Shown piece by piece: positions 1 through 8,063 of a stretch of DNA of 60,447 nt. The notes under the pieces are model-generated. The model saw only the letters and a program-made list of their open reading frames with translations, was not told where the DNA came from and searched no databases. Origin of the DNA: Cytophagales bacterium (lineage in GTDB: Bacteria > Bacteroidota > Bacteroidia > Cytophagales > VRUD01); contig VRUD01000016.1 of NCBI GenBank assembly GCA_019456305.1, forward strand, positions 1 to 60,447, written 5' to 3'. The translations under genes were made by a program, and so were the position numbers. Within the stretch, counting starts at the first letter, position 1. Each line of letters opens with the position of its first letter.

Positions 1-2
1 AT

Positions 3-185
3 GGTTATCCCCGGATGTACATATTAGATGGTTCTATTATTCCCTGCAACCTGGGCGTCAATCCCAGCTTAACGATCACAGCTCTGAGCGAATATGCCAT
101 GTCTTCAATCCCTGAAAAAGAGGGGAATCAGAATATATCACTTGATGAGCAACTTGAAAGTATAACTCAACAACTTGTCCCGTAA
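3..185 (+). CDS. GMC oxidoreductase, C-terminal end (partial)
   Basis: Only the last 60 codons are inside the window; the frame is open from base 3 and stops with TAA at 183-185. The peptide contains [20 protein letters not shown] followed by LSEYAM, the C-terminal signature of GMC-family flavoenzymes, closest in pattern to bacterial cholesterol oxidase-like proteins (family knowledge). In that family this segment closes the FAD site, and the Asn of the GVNPS stretch lies near the active site. About 30 residues follow the signature as a polar tail. The next intact gene is another FAD enzyme of lipid type, so a lipid or sterol context is plausible but only inferred. Confidence 0.8.
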   Translation, partial: GYPRMYILDGSIIPCNLGVNPSLTITALSEYAMSSIPEKEGNQNISLDEQLESITQQLVP

Positions 186-187
186 AC

Positions 188-218
188 TTGGGGTTTAGTA
201 GGATTCATTATAATTTTG
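188..218 (+). promoter_or_regulatory. Bacteroidota-type promoter
   Basis: TTG at 188-190 and TAATTTTG at 211-218, separated by 20 bases, fit the TTG-N19/20-TAnnTTTG pattern of Bacteroidota primary-sigma promoters. It would drive the short reading frames at 233-451 and possibly the FAD oxidase beyond. Confidence 0.5.
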
Positions 219-232
219 CTCAAATAGATTAA

Positions 233-451
233 ATGAATGAAAAAGAAGTGAGAACCTTTAAAGCAGATATACCAATGGCCATGCCCGCTTAAATGAGTGT
301 TTACAAAACAAGTAATGTTTCCCTAAAAAATTTTAGAAAGTTTTTAGAAAAAATTGGGGCAAAGCACAAGCGTGACAGAGGCGGTCACGAAATCTGGTTC
401 CACAAGGACTTACCTCGCTCAATTCCTCTTCAAAGTCATAATGAAAGATAA
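233..451 (+). pseudogene. HicA-like toxin remnant
   Basis: One frame holds a 19-codon ORF (233-292), a TAA, then immediately an ATG at 293 and a 52-codon ORF ending at 451. The second ORF reads KNFRKFLEKIGAKHKRDRGG, then HEIWFHKD and IPLQSH. This matches the front of HicA mRNA interferases (helix, then G-(S/G)-H with the catalytic His, then a VP-H strand). About 20 C-terminal residues expected in HicA are missing, because the frame runs into the start of the FAD oxidase at 441. The first 19 codons are not recognisable as HicB, and no antitoxin is adjacent. I read it as a decayed or truncated hicA. A small functional protein cannot be excluded. Confidence 0.5.
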
Positions 452-2135
452 AGATGTAAAGCCATACAATCCCACCTGGTGGAAATGGGGCGACCCCAAA
501 AAGTCCTTCCATTTAAACGACTTCCCAAAATTAAAGCAATTCCTTGAAGAAAAGTGGAACAAAACACTGGTTGATGATCTGGTTCTTCCTGATAGAACTT
601 CACACATTACGAACTCCTCTTTTACTGAAACTGATCTCAAATCTATATTTCCTAACCTGAAACCCGATCAAATTTCTCTTGATAATGAAGACCGCCTGCG
701 ATATGCCTTTGGAAAAAGCTACCACGATATTATTCGCATACTCACTGCTGATGAAGTAAGAGCGCCTGATTTTGTTCTTTTCCCCGAATCGCAGGATGAT
801 GTTGTTCATATCCTTCAACAAGCCGGAAAGCATCAAATAAAAATTATAACATTCAGTGGCGGAAGCAATGTTACAGGGGCTGTTGATATCGACAATAAAG
901 AGGGCCTGACATGTTCATTAAACATGCAACGAATGAATCGGCTGGTTGATATTGATACCACCTCTTTTACAGCCACTTTTGAAGCAGGCATTTATGGCCC
1001 CCAGCTTGAGAAAATCCTCAACGAACAAGGATTCACTTTAGGCCATTTCCCCCAATCCTTTGAATTTTCAACGCTTGGCGGCTGGCTGGCAACCAGGTCT
1101 GCGGGACAGGAATCCGGCCTCTACGGCAAGATTGAAGATATGGTGCTCGGCATAACAGCCGTCACACCACAGGGCACATTTGAACATGCCGACTATCCAA
1201 AACATGCCTGCGGTATAGATATTTACCCGCTGTTTATAGGTTCAGAAGGAACGCTTGGGGTGATCGTTCAGGCCAAAATGCGTATTCACCACAAACCACA
1301 AAAATATAGGTGGGTAGTTGCCCTTTTTAAAGACTTTGAATCAGGGGCAACGGCTTTGCGAACCATGATTCAATCAGGTATCCACCCGGCTTTAGCAAGA
1401 TTATCTGATCCGGAAGAAACAAAAATGCTTTCCTTATTCAGTCAAACAAAAAAAAACTTTCCTAAACCCTGGAGGTTTAGGAAAGTTCTAAATCGATGGA
1501 TGAAATCTTATTTGTTATCAAAGGGATTCCAAAAACCCTGTATTTTGATGATGCGGTTTGCCGTTAAAAATGAGAGTGATTTCGCTGCAACCAAAATAGC
1601 TGCTCAAATTGCAAAAGCGCATCAGGCAAAGCTGCTGCCCGCCTCGGTTTCAGGCAGTTGGGAGAAAACCCGTTTTGACCTGCCCTATTTACGCGATACA
1701 CTTATTGAACATCGTATTTTAATAGATACGTTTGAGACCGTAACATATTGGAAGGATCTGTTATCCCTTTACCATCATGTTAAAAATACGCTTGATAAGG
1801 AAAGTGATTATTTTGAAAAAGGGGGGCTTCTGCTTTGCCATATCTCACATATTTATGATACAGGGGCTTCGTTATATTTTACAATGATGGCTCCGCAGGA
1901 AAAAGACAATGAACTCAACCAATGGTCAGGGCTAAAAGAGATTGTTTCAAATGCGATTACAGGCCATGGAGGTGCGATCAGCCACCATCACGGGATCGGC
2001 AGGGATCATCGTGTTTGGTACCTGGAGAAATTGAGCACAGAAGAACGAAAGCTTTTACAGGCAATAAAGCAGCATCTTGACCCGAATTGCATTTTAAATC
2101 CGGGGAAATTGTTTGATAAGGAAAATAGAAAATAA
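441..2135 (+). CDS. FAD-linked oxidase, alkyl-DHAP synthase-like
   Basis: A 564-residue flavoprotein of the PCMH-type FAD oxidase family, most like alkyldihydroxyacetonephosphate synthase (ether-lipid synthesis) and related FAD/FMN dehydrogenases. The first third carries the PP-loop region (SGGSNVTGAVD) and the FAD-binding stretch TLGGWLATRSAGQESGLYG; IGSEGTLGVI follows. Near the C-terminus SHHHGIGRDHR matches the His-rich active-site motif of alkyl-DHAP synthases. The frame is open back to a TTG at 354, but ATG 441 is preferred because homologous N-termini begin close to the WWKWGDP motif and the upstream part reads as the HicA remnant in another frame. A perfect 14-bp stem at 1455-1487 lies inside the frame and encodes the atypical stretch NFPKPWRFRKVLN, probably an inserted palindrome. 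Whether it makes ether lipids is not shown here. Confidence 0.85.
   Translation: MKDKDVKPYNPTWWKWGDPKKSFHLNDFPKLKQFLEEKWNKTLVDDLVLPDRTSHITNSSFTETDLKSIFPNLKPDQISLDNEDRLRYAFGKSYHDIIRILTADEVRAPDFVLFPESQDDVVHILQQAGKHQIKIITFSGGSNVTGAVDIDNKEGLTCSLNMQRMNRLVDIDTTSFTATFEAGIYGPQLEKILNEQGFTLGHFPQSFEFSTLGGWLATRSAGQESGLYGKIEDMVLGITAVTPQGTFEHADYPKHACGIDIYPLFIGSEGTLGVIVQAKMRIHHKPQKYRWVVALFKDFESGATALRTMIQSGIHPALARLSDPEETKMLSLFSQTKKNFPKPWRFRKVLNRWMKSYLLSKGFQKPCILMMRFAVKNESDFAATKIAAQIAKAHQAKLLPASVSGSWEKTRFDLPYLRDTLIEHRILIDTFETVTYWKDLLSLYHHVKNTLDKESDYFEKGGLLLCHISHIYDTGASLYFTMMAPQEKDNELNQWSGLKEIVSNAITGHGGAISHHHGIGRDHRVWYLEKLSTEERKLLQAIKQHLDPNCILNPGKLFDKENRK
1455..1487. repeat. In-frame palindromic element
   Basis: Two 14-base arms, AACTTTCCTAAACC and GGTTTAGGAAAGTT, are perfect reverse complements around the 5-base loop CTGGA. 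It lies in the FAD oxidase frame without breaking it and resembles the palindrome at 3118-3146. Confidence 0.8.
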
Positions 2136-2250
2136 TTTGGCAGATTATTCGTACCCCCCTCTCCTACCCTTAAAACCATCAGTGTGGGAGCACGATGAGC
2201 AGCCAACAATTTAATAATTTAACCATTTAACCACTATACCATTTTCAACC

Positions 2251-4584
2251 ATGAAACCACCATCAAAATTCCCAAAACTAATCATGTTAATTATGCAAAT
2301 CAAGATTCACCCCGTTAGATATTTATTATCAAACTGGTTAATGAAAATTAAATATCATATGGTCATTTATTTAGTGACAATTTTAATATTAGCTTTATCT
2401 AATGGGGTTAAGACAACTGCCCAATCCCTCAACTACCGCCTCACCGCCTTCTCCCCCAAAGAATACTCCGCACATTTCCAGATCTTCTGCCTCACCGCTG
2501 ACACCGCAGGGAGGATATTTGCAGGAACCGCTTTAGAAATCCTCTCTTATGACGGCAATGCTTTCCAAAAGCACTTTGTGAAAGCGGGGATGTATATTAT
2601 GTCTATGGACATAGACCCGGCAGGCAGGATATGGCTTGGCGGACAGGGAGATTTTGGGTACATGGGAATAAGTAGGCAGTTGGCAGTCCCGATAAATCGA
2701 GATATCCGCTACGCTCCGATAGGCAGTAGGCAAAAGAGCAGTCCCGACAAATCGGGATCTCCTCTGCGCTCCGATCAGCAACTGGCAGAGAGTGAAAGTG
2801 TTAAGTTGCAGTTCTATTCATTATTGCACCTGCTGCCTGATTCGCTCAGGGACTTTAACGTCATCTGGAATACCCATGTCTATAACGGCAAAGTGTATTT
2901 CAACGGCTACAAATATTTATTCGTTTATGACCCACAGACAGGTGTGCTCCGTACAATTTTTCCACAGAAAAGATTTTATCGTTCTCATAACCTCAAAGAC
3001 CGGCTCATCATTAAGGACTCAAGGCATGGGCTTTATGAGGTGGGCGCGGACGACAGCCTGCGCCTTATTGACGGCAGCGGCTTTTTTAAGGATAAAGGCG
3101 TGATGGCTGTTATAAATACTTCCGAAATCTCAAAGATTTCGGAAGTTTATGATCAATACATCATCGTCACCAGGCGCTCAGGCATCTATCGGCTGACAGG
3201 CGGTGAGGTAACGCTCTTCACCACCCCCCGCTGGCAGGAGGCACTAAGCAAGGCGCAAGCATACTGTGCCATACCACTGAACCAGCTCAATTCGGTATCA
3301 GCAGAGAGCAGCGAAGGACCTGTCCTGTGGAATTCGAAAAGCAAAGATTCCACCGTGCTGCTTGCGGTTGGAACTTTGTTATCCGGAATATGGCTCTTTT
3401 CCCCGGATGGCGGGCTCATAAAGGTGATTGACCGGCAAAGCGGCATGCCGGATAACTACGTCTGGTACCTGCATGAGGACCGGTACGGCAGCCTGTGGGC
3501 AGGTACCAACAACGGGCTTACCCTCATCCATACCCACAGCCCGCAGGAACTGGAGCCGGAAGGGGAAAAATATGCAGGCAGTATACAGGATGTGGTGGTA
3601 AGGACCGGCAAAGGAGCACAGGAGGAAGTGCTGCTCGCAACCATGCAGGGTGTTTACCGTTACCTTCCCGACACGGCATTGGACGAAAACGGATTGCTGA
3701 AGATGGGATACGGTTTCGTGCGCATCAGCGGCACCGAAGAGCAGTGCATGGACCTTCATATGACAACCCAGGGCTCCGGCAGCCATGGTGGGAGGAAAGC
3801 AAACCGGGTGTTGGTTGCAGCAGCAAATAAAGGGCTGCTGGAGCTGCGAAGGAAAGAAACGCCTGAAGGCATAACATGGAAAGTGGCAGAGCTGAGCAGC
3901 TACCATTGCTATACCATCACCGGCATGGAGCAGGTGACCGGCAAGAAGTTGGTAGCTTTTGGCGGCAGGGATGGGGTGGTAGTGTATGACCTTACCGCAA
4001 ATGCGGTACTCCTGCATACCAAAGACCTGCCCGAAGAGGTGTTCTCCCTTGCCTGCGAGCCACGAGCTATCAATGATTCCCTCACGCTGTGGGCAGCGCT
4101 GCCCACAAGGGGCCTGCTGCAGCTCCGTATGGACACGATCTTCACCAGCTGCAGCCTCACCTTATATGACACAAGCCACGGGCTACCGGAGGGAGAAATA
4201 TTGTGCTTTCAATACGGGGGTGAGGTTAAGTTTGGGACGGATAGGGGGCTGTATCAGGTCAAAAGGCAAAAGGCAAAAAGCAAAAGTGGGGAGGTGAGGT
4301 TCTCCCCCGACTCCACCTTCGGCTCTATGTTTGCAGACGGGTCAAGGGAGGTCTTCCGGCTGGTGGAAGGATATGACGGGGAGGCGTGGTTGTATTCAGA
4401 TAAGCTCTACCATCTCATCCCCACCTCAAACGGCTACCGCACAGACAGCCTCCCCTTCCTGCTGCTGGAAATAGGTGATATACGCGCTATTTATCCAGAG
4501 CAAAACTCTCCTCCTCTTAAAGGAGGGGTTGGGGGGGGGCGGTGTAGTCTGGATAGGTGGAGACCATGGTCTGGTGCGCCATGA
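2251..4584 (+). CDS. Propeller sensor protein, N-terminal part (frameshifted)
   Basis: First part of a membrane sensor of the two-component-regulator-propeller type. After a hydrophobic N-terminus (about residues 20-65, ending SNGVKTTAQ, a plausible export signal) come beta-propeller blades with motifs such as GRIWLGGQGDFGYMG and GSLWAGTNNGLT. The frame leaves the protein at a run of nine G (4531-4539) and stops at 4584; with eight G it would read on into VVWIGGDHGLVRH of the next entry. Several stretches look inserted: a 100-bp inverted-repeat element in the signal region (2309-2408), two CCCGA..TCGGG palindromes (2687-2757) and a perfect 13-bp stem (3118-3146). Base composition of 3300-5400 is much richer in G+C than its neighbours. 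The start at 2251 is uncertain; ATG 2284 and ATG 2293 are alternatives. Confidence 0.75.
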   Translation: MKPPSKFPKLIMLIMQIKIHPVRYLLSNWLMKIKYHMVIYLVTILILALSNGVKTTAQSLNYRLTAFSPKEYSAHFQIFCLTADTAGRIFAGTALEILSYDGNAFQKHFVKAGMYIMSMDIDPAGRIWLGGQGDFGYMGISRQLAVPINRDIRYAPIGSRQKSSPDKSGSPLRSDQQLAESESVKLQFYSLLHLLPDSLRDFNVIWNTHVYNGKVYFNGYKYLFVYDPQTGVLRTIFPQKRFYRSHNLKDRLIIKDSRHGLYEVGADDSLRLIDGSGFFKDKGVMAVINTSEISKISEVYDQYIIVTRRSGIYRLTGGEVTLFTTPRWQEALSKAQAYCAIPLNQLNSVSAESSEGPVLWNSKSKDSTVLLAVGTLLSGIWLFSPDGGLIKVIDRQSGMPDNYVWYLHEDRYGSLWAGTNNGLTLIHTHSPQELEPEGEKYAGSIQDVVVRTGKGAQEEVLLATMQGVYRYLPDTALDENGLLKMGYGFVRISGTEEQCMDLHMTTQGSGSHGGRKANRVLVAAANKGLLELRRKETPEGITWKVAELSSYHCYTITGMEQVTGKKLVAFGGRDGVVVYDLTANAVLLHTKDLPEEVFSLACEPRAINDSLTLWAALPTRGLLQLRMDTIFTSCSLTLYDTSHGLPEGEILCFQYGGEVKFGTDRGLYQVKRQKAKSKSGEVRFSPDSTFGSMFADGSREVFRLVEGYDGEAWLYSDKLYHLIPTSNGYRTDSLPFLLLEIGDIRAIYPEQNSPPLKGGVGGGRCSLDRWRPWSGAP
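2309..2408 (+). repeat. 100-bp inverted-repeat element, copy 1
   Basis: Ends ACCCCGTTAGATA (2309-2321) and TATCTAATGGGGT (2396-2408) are inverted repeats with one mismatch. An element of exactly the same length and ends lies at 22848-22947. Both encode HPVRYL near one end and SNGVK at the other, inside the signal-peptide region of a sensor gene. Confidence 0.75.
2687..2757. repeat. Two CCCGA..TCGGG palindromes
   Basis: TCCCGA-TAAA-TCGAGA (2687-2702) and TCCCGA-CAAA-TCGGGA (2742-2757), each followed by a similar tail with GCTCCGA. Both are in the sensor reading frame. A third copy with the same tail is at 19134-19169. Confidence 0.75.
3118..3146. repeat. In-frame palindromic element
   Basis: ACTTCCGAAATCT (3118-3130) and AGATTTCGGAAGT (3134-3146) are perfect 13-base arms around a 3-base loop. 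It encodes NTSEISKISEVYD between propeller strands without breaking the frame. Confidence 0.8.
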
Positions 4585-5476
4585 CCCTGCTTATCAGAAA
4601 GACTACCGACAAAAGTATTATACGCTCATCACGGAGGCGGCAATCACCGTGCCTGCACTTAAAGAAGGAGAAAAGGCAAGAGACAGCGTGCTTTTTGCGG
4701 GCTTTTATCCTCCGGGGAGCATGGGCCAGCCGGAAGCGTGGGTGCCGATGCTAACGTATGAGATGAACAGCATAAGCTTCAGCTTTGCAGCGCCCTTTTA
4801 CGAGCGCAGCAATGCGCTGCAGTACAGCTACCTGCTGATGGGCTTTGACAAAAACTGGAGCGCGTGGAGCAAAAAAACAAACAAAGAGTACACCAACCTG
4901 CCGCCCGGCAAATACACCTACTACGTCAAAGCAAAGAACATCTATCACCACGAAAGCGAGGTGGGGGAGTACCGCTTTCGTATCCTGCCGCCCTGGTGGT
5001 TAACGTGGTGGTTTTATGCGCTGCAGGGAGGGGTGCTTATCGGCTTATTCTGCATCATACTAATACTGCGCGGCACAGGAGAAAAACGCCAGAAGCTCAT
5101 AAAAGTGCTTGCTTACATGTTCATCTTCCTGGTGCTGGAATACGCGCAAAACTACACCGAGGAAGCGCTTGCCTCATATATCACCGGCATCGTGCTCCTG
5201 AAGATCGTGCTCAACGTGGTCATCGGGGCGCTGCTTATCCCGTTTGAGGGCTTCGTCCTGCGCATCGCCCGTGCCACCGCAAAGCTAAAAACAAAAACAC
5301 AACGAGGCTTTGGCGTAAAAATGCTCACAAAGCGTGTGGAGAATACGATTGTGAAGAAGGCGAGGAAGGAAAATACTTATGAGATTGCGAAGAACATGCT
5401 GGGTCAGAATATAGATATGAAGGTAATAGCACAGGTAACCAGGTTGAGCCTGGCGAAAGTGAATGGATTGATGTAG
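4475..5476 (+). CDS. Propeller sensor protein, C-terminal part (frameshifted)
   Basis: Second part of the preceding sensor. The true protein sequence begins about base 4540 (VVWIGGDHGLVRHDPAY, last propeller strands); codons before that are an out-of-frame run-in. It contains a Y_Y_Y beta-sandwich (KNWSAWSKKTNKEYTNLPPG, then YYVKAKN), a membrane helix after PPWWLTWWFY, further hydrophobic helices, and a basic tail. There is no histidine kinase, SpoIIE or HTH effector domain, unlike most relatives. The last 35 residues (YEIAKNMLGQNIDMKVIAQV, then TRLSLAKV) look like the C-terminal helical motif common in Rpn/PD-(D/E)XK proteins, an odd ending for a sensor. The joined product would be about 1070 residues. 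Confidence 0.7.
   Translation: MIYALFIQSKTLLLLKEGLGGGGVVWIGGDHGLVRHDPAYQKDYRQKYYTLITEAAITVPALKEGEKARDSVLFAGFYPPGSMGQPEAWVPMLTYEMNSISFSFAAPFYERSNALQYSYLLMGFDKNWSAWSKKTNKEYTNLPPGKYTYYVKAKNIYHHESEVGEYRFRILPPWWLTWWFYALQGGVLIGLFCIILILRGTGEKRQKLIKVLAYMFIFLVLEYAQNYTEEALASYITGIVLLKIVLNVVIGALLIPFEGFVLRIARATAKLKTKTQRGFGVKMLTKRVENTIVKKARKENTYEIAKNMLGQNIDMKVIAQVTRLSLAKVNGLM
4508..4539 (+). repeat. Palindrome ending in a nine-G run; frameshift site
   Basis: CCTCCTCTTAAAGGAGG forms a short hairpin, followed by GGTT and nine G (4531-4539). The run is where the sensor gene changes frame: eight G would join the two parts, nine do not. It may be a slippery phase-variation tract or a sequencing or assembly error. 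Confidence 0.7.
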
Positions 5477-5625
5477 AATTTAGAGCAGAATTGTGTTTTC
5501 TCAGGTATAGCCGGCTGTTGCCTATGGCGGTATTATCTTCTATCAGCGCCATGCCCCAGCCATTTGCGCTAACTGGATTAAAAAATAAGATTACAGTCAG
5601 TAATAATAATCAACCAACTCCCTCT

Positions 5626-7419
5626 TCATCTTTTATGAAAACTCTTCATATAATTACCCTTTTCAGTCTGTATCACCAGAAAATACATACTCTTTTTCAG
5701 TTTACTAATATCAACAGTTTGTACGTTTTTGGGATGCAGCATGGAGGGGATCTCAATTAACTTTCTGCCTACAATATCCACTACAATGATCATCGTATGG
5801 GCATCAATCTCAAGTAACTCAGGATAGTTCAGCTTGATTTCTAATTGATTGGTTGCAGGATTGGGATAAAGATCAAAGGAATTACCGGGTAATTTTCTTT
5901 TGCTTACAATTCCAACCACGCTGCTGTCATAGAGCATCAGATCAGCAACCAAATCACCATTCACATCAATGATGGAAAGTTGTACCGAATCATTTCCATA
6001 AACATCTATCCTGCCGTAGGCATCGTTAAAATTAAAGTTACCAAGGCCTTGTCCACCGGCATTCCAGACATTGAAATTCTGGTTGACTTCTGGTACAAGC
6101 GAGTCGGCATTAGCCATAAAATATGCTACGTATGAATTTGGTTTAGCGAGATTACCTGCCATAATTTCAGGAAACCCGGCATTGGTGCCGTCATCAATTG
6201 CCGAGGTATGCGAATCACTGGAGAGCCAGATCACATTGCGAATATTATTCTGCTTACAGTAATTGAGCAAAGTGTCCTGATCGGCAGGAAATCCTGACCA
6301 GGTGTCTACAATGCCCCCCAGGGCTGATCTTACGGTACCCATGCCGAATAAATCAACAGCTTGTATGGATGAATCGCCAGACATGGCATTTATTACGTCA
6401 CGGTAACCTTTATTAAAAGCAACACCGGTGATCACAAATTTCCATTTTGCTGTTGAATTTTTTAAGCCGTTCATCAGCCATTGTAATTGCTGCTGTCCGA
6501 GTATGGAATGCCCCGGAGGTGTGATAAAGAAATAGGCGGTGTCCTGCCATACCAATGCATCAAGATTAGGAGACCTTGCCGAACGGTTATCACACATAAA
6601 GACCTCAACATTGCCATAACGAAAGCTGTGATAGATTCCTTCAGCAGTATCGGGAAGTGTATAATGCGGAAAAAAACGGTAATAAGCATCAATGCTGTTC
6701 CTCCTGGTTGAAGCAGGGAAACTCAGTTCCCTGAAAGGCATTATTGAATCATAATAAGATGAAGAGGTACGTGAAGTGTTATCGTTCACATAATCGTGGT
6801 CATCGTAAATATAATCAATCGCCACCTGGCTCATCAGGTTTTTTACCTGTGCTCCGCTGTAACGGGCACGATAGGTCTCAATAATTTTTTGAGGATCTGC
6901 GGCAAAAAAACTGCTGTCAAAAGGCATATTATCGGTACTATCGGGATAGCCCCAATCTCCGCATTGAAGAAAAAAGCGGGGCTTATCCAATAGTATCTGA
7001 TCAAAAATAGGGTCATTGGTAGGTGGAACGGTGTTAAACCCCTGGCAGGAGCCGAATGCAAAGTGGAAGTTACTGACCGTACCGGGCAGCGGAAAGGTCA
7101 TAAACGATCCATTGCTTGAATCCGAACCTGCGATCACTGCTTTGTAAAAGTATTTGGTGTTTGTTTGTAATGCTGTCAGGTCAATAATGCCTGAAGAATC
7201 ATCTGCAGCATTGGTTGCACCGCTGAAAGTAGCCGGACCGGAAAACAGCGAGTCGGTAGACAGAACAATATCTATGGCGGTGGCTGTTGAAGTACGAACG
7301 TATACACGTGCAGCGTTTTCTGTAACGGCACCTATGATCGGGCCATGGGTTATCGTTTGAGCATTTGCAATGCTCACCATGGCAGCTAATAACGATAATA
7401 ATAATGGATGTTTTAACAT
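5626..7419 (-). CDS. PhoD-like phosphatase with T9SS sorting domain
   Basis: A 597-residue secreted metallophosphoesterase. It has a signal peptide (MLKHPLLLSLLAAMVSIANA), an N-terminal beta-sandwich of the PhoD type (about 20-110), then the phosphatase domain with FGSCQ, QCGDWGYPD, YDDHDYVND and SSDSHTSAI, which supply the metal-binding Asp, Asn and His residues in this family. The C-terminal 80 residues (FDLYPNPATNQLEI, ending in a Lys/Arg-rich strand) are a type A T9SS sorting domain, so the protein is probably exported by the type IX system and released or anchored at the cell surface. Substrate is unknown; the family hydrolyses phosphodiesters and monoesters. Confidence 0.88.
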   Translation of the reverse strand: MLKHPLLLSLLAAMVSIANAQTITHGPIIGAVTENAARVYVRTSTATAIDIVLSTDSLFSGPATFSGATNAADDSSGIIDLTALQTNTKYFYKAVIAGSDSSNGSFMTFPLPGTVSNFHFAFGSCQGFNTVPPTNDPIFDQILLDKPRFFLQCGDWGYPDSTDNMPFDSSFFAADPQKIIETYRARYSGAQVKNLMSQVAIDYIYDDHDYVNDNTSRTSSSYYDSIMPFRELSFPASTRRNSIDAYYRFFPHYTLPDTAEGIYHSFRYGNVEVFMCDNRSARSPNLDALVWQDTAYFFITPPGHSILGQQQLQWLMNGLKNSTAKWKFVITGVAFNKGYRDVINAMSGDSSIQAVDLFGMGTVRSALGGIVDTWSGFPADQDTLLNYCKQNNIRNVIWLSSDSHTSAIDDGTNAGFPEIMAGNLAKPNSYVAYFMANADSLVPEVNQNFNVWNAGGQGLGNFNFNDAYGRIDVYGNDSVQLSIIDVNGDLVADLMLYDSSVVGIVSKRKLPGNSFDLYPNPATNQLEIKLNYPELLEIDAHTMIIVVDIVGRKLIEIPSMLHPKNVQTVDISKLKKSMYFLVIQTEKGNYMKSFHKR

Positions 7420-7429
7420 AATTGATATG

Positions 7430-7481
7430 GGTTAAGGGTTAAAGGTTAAAGGTTAAAGGTTAAAAGGTTAAATGTTAAATG
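7430..7481. repeat. Heptamer tandem array (GGTTAAA)
   Basis: About seven units of GGTTAAA, slightly degenerate, lie between the start of the phosphatase gene and the stop of the retropepsin-like gene (stop at 7491-7493 on the minus strand). Confidence 0.85.
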
Positions 7482-7490
7482 TTTTGAAAA

Positions 7491-7886
7491 TTAAATAACT
7501 CTGGTTATTTCTTCATCACGCATATCATGCCCAACAACAATTGTCGTTTTCCCGTTTTTATTTTTAATTGTTATATCCCAGGATTGCATTGTTTTAGCGC
7601 CGATAATAAATTCCGTGCTAAGATCAGGTGAGACATAAGCGCTCGTTTCTATCATTTTATTGCCAATCTTTATTACCAGATTAATAATAGCAGTAATTTC
7701 TATTTTACCTTTTTTATCAGCAGTACCAAATTCGCGCTTGGTTTTATAAATAGATAATTTTGTACCTTTTGGCAATATATCTTTTTGGAGAATAGTATAA
7801 AAAGAACCAGAATCAAAAAGAGCATTTGCTTCTCCTTTTTTCTCCTCAGGAGTCATAAATTTAATATTTAAAATAGGATTACTCAT
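7491..7886 (-). CDS. Retropepsin-like aspartic protease family protein
   Basis: A 131-residue protein with one retropepsin-type half-barrel. The motif ALFDSGSFYTIL (about residues 22-33) matches the catalytic D-(S/T)-G signature, and EFIIGAKTMQSWDI matches the IIGxxxL segment that supports the flap and C-terminal strand in this fold. There is no signal peptide or membrane segment, so it is probably cytoplasmic. Single-domain proteins of this kind must dimerise to form an active site (family knowledge). The gene stands alone: a heptamer array follows its stop and an AT-rich region with a palindrome precedes it. Substrate unknown. Confidence 0.7.
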   Translation of the reverse strand: MSNPILNIKFMTPEEKKGEANALFDSGSFYTILQKDILPKGTKLSIYKTKREFGTADKKGKIEITAIINLVIKIGNKMIETSAYVSPDLSTEFIIGAKTMQSWDITIKNKNGKTTIVVGHDMRDEEITRVI

Positions 7887-7909
7887 TATTGAAAATAAAA
7901 AATTTGCAG

Positions 7910-7927
7910 CACGAAATTTATTTCGTG
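7910..7927. repeat. Short palindrome CACGAAAT-TT-ATTTCGTG
   Basis: Perfect 8-base arms with a 2-base centre, 24 bases upstream of the retropepsin-like gene. It could be an operator or another dispersed palindrome; nothing decides between them. Confidence 0.6.
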
Positions 7928-8026
7928 GAATAATATAAAAATCAGCAATATAAATATCGCGCTACAGGCTAGACGAAATTAATGATAATTATTACAAATT
8001 TTATTACTTTTCATTGAAGCAACACG

Positions 8027-8056
8027 CAAATATAACTAATTTTACATTTATAACAA
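8027..8056 (-). promoter_or_regulatory. Minus-strand promoter TTG-N19-TATATTTG
   Basis: On the minus strand, TTG (8056-8054), 19 bases, then TATATTTG (8034-8027). It fits the Bacteroidota pattern exactly and points toward 7491-7886, leaving a leader of about 135 bases. Confidence 0.45.
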
Positions 8057-8063
8057 AATAGTA

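Noticed and set aside
3379-4017. 212-codon minus-strand reading frame
   Set aside because: Shadow over the GC-rich propeller sensor; no recognisable domain and no initiation signals.
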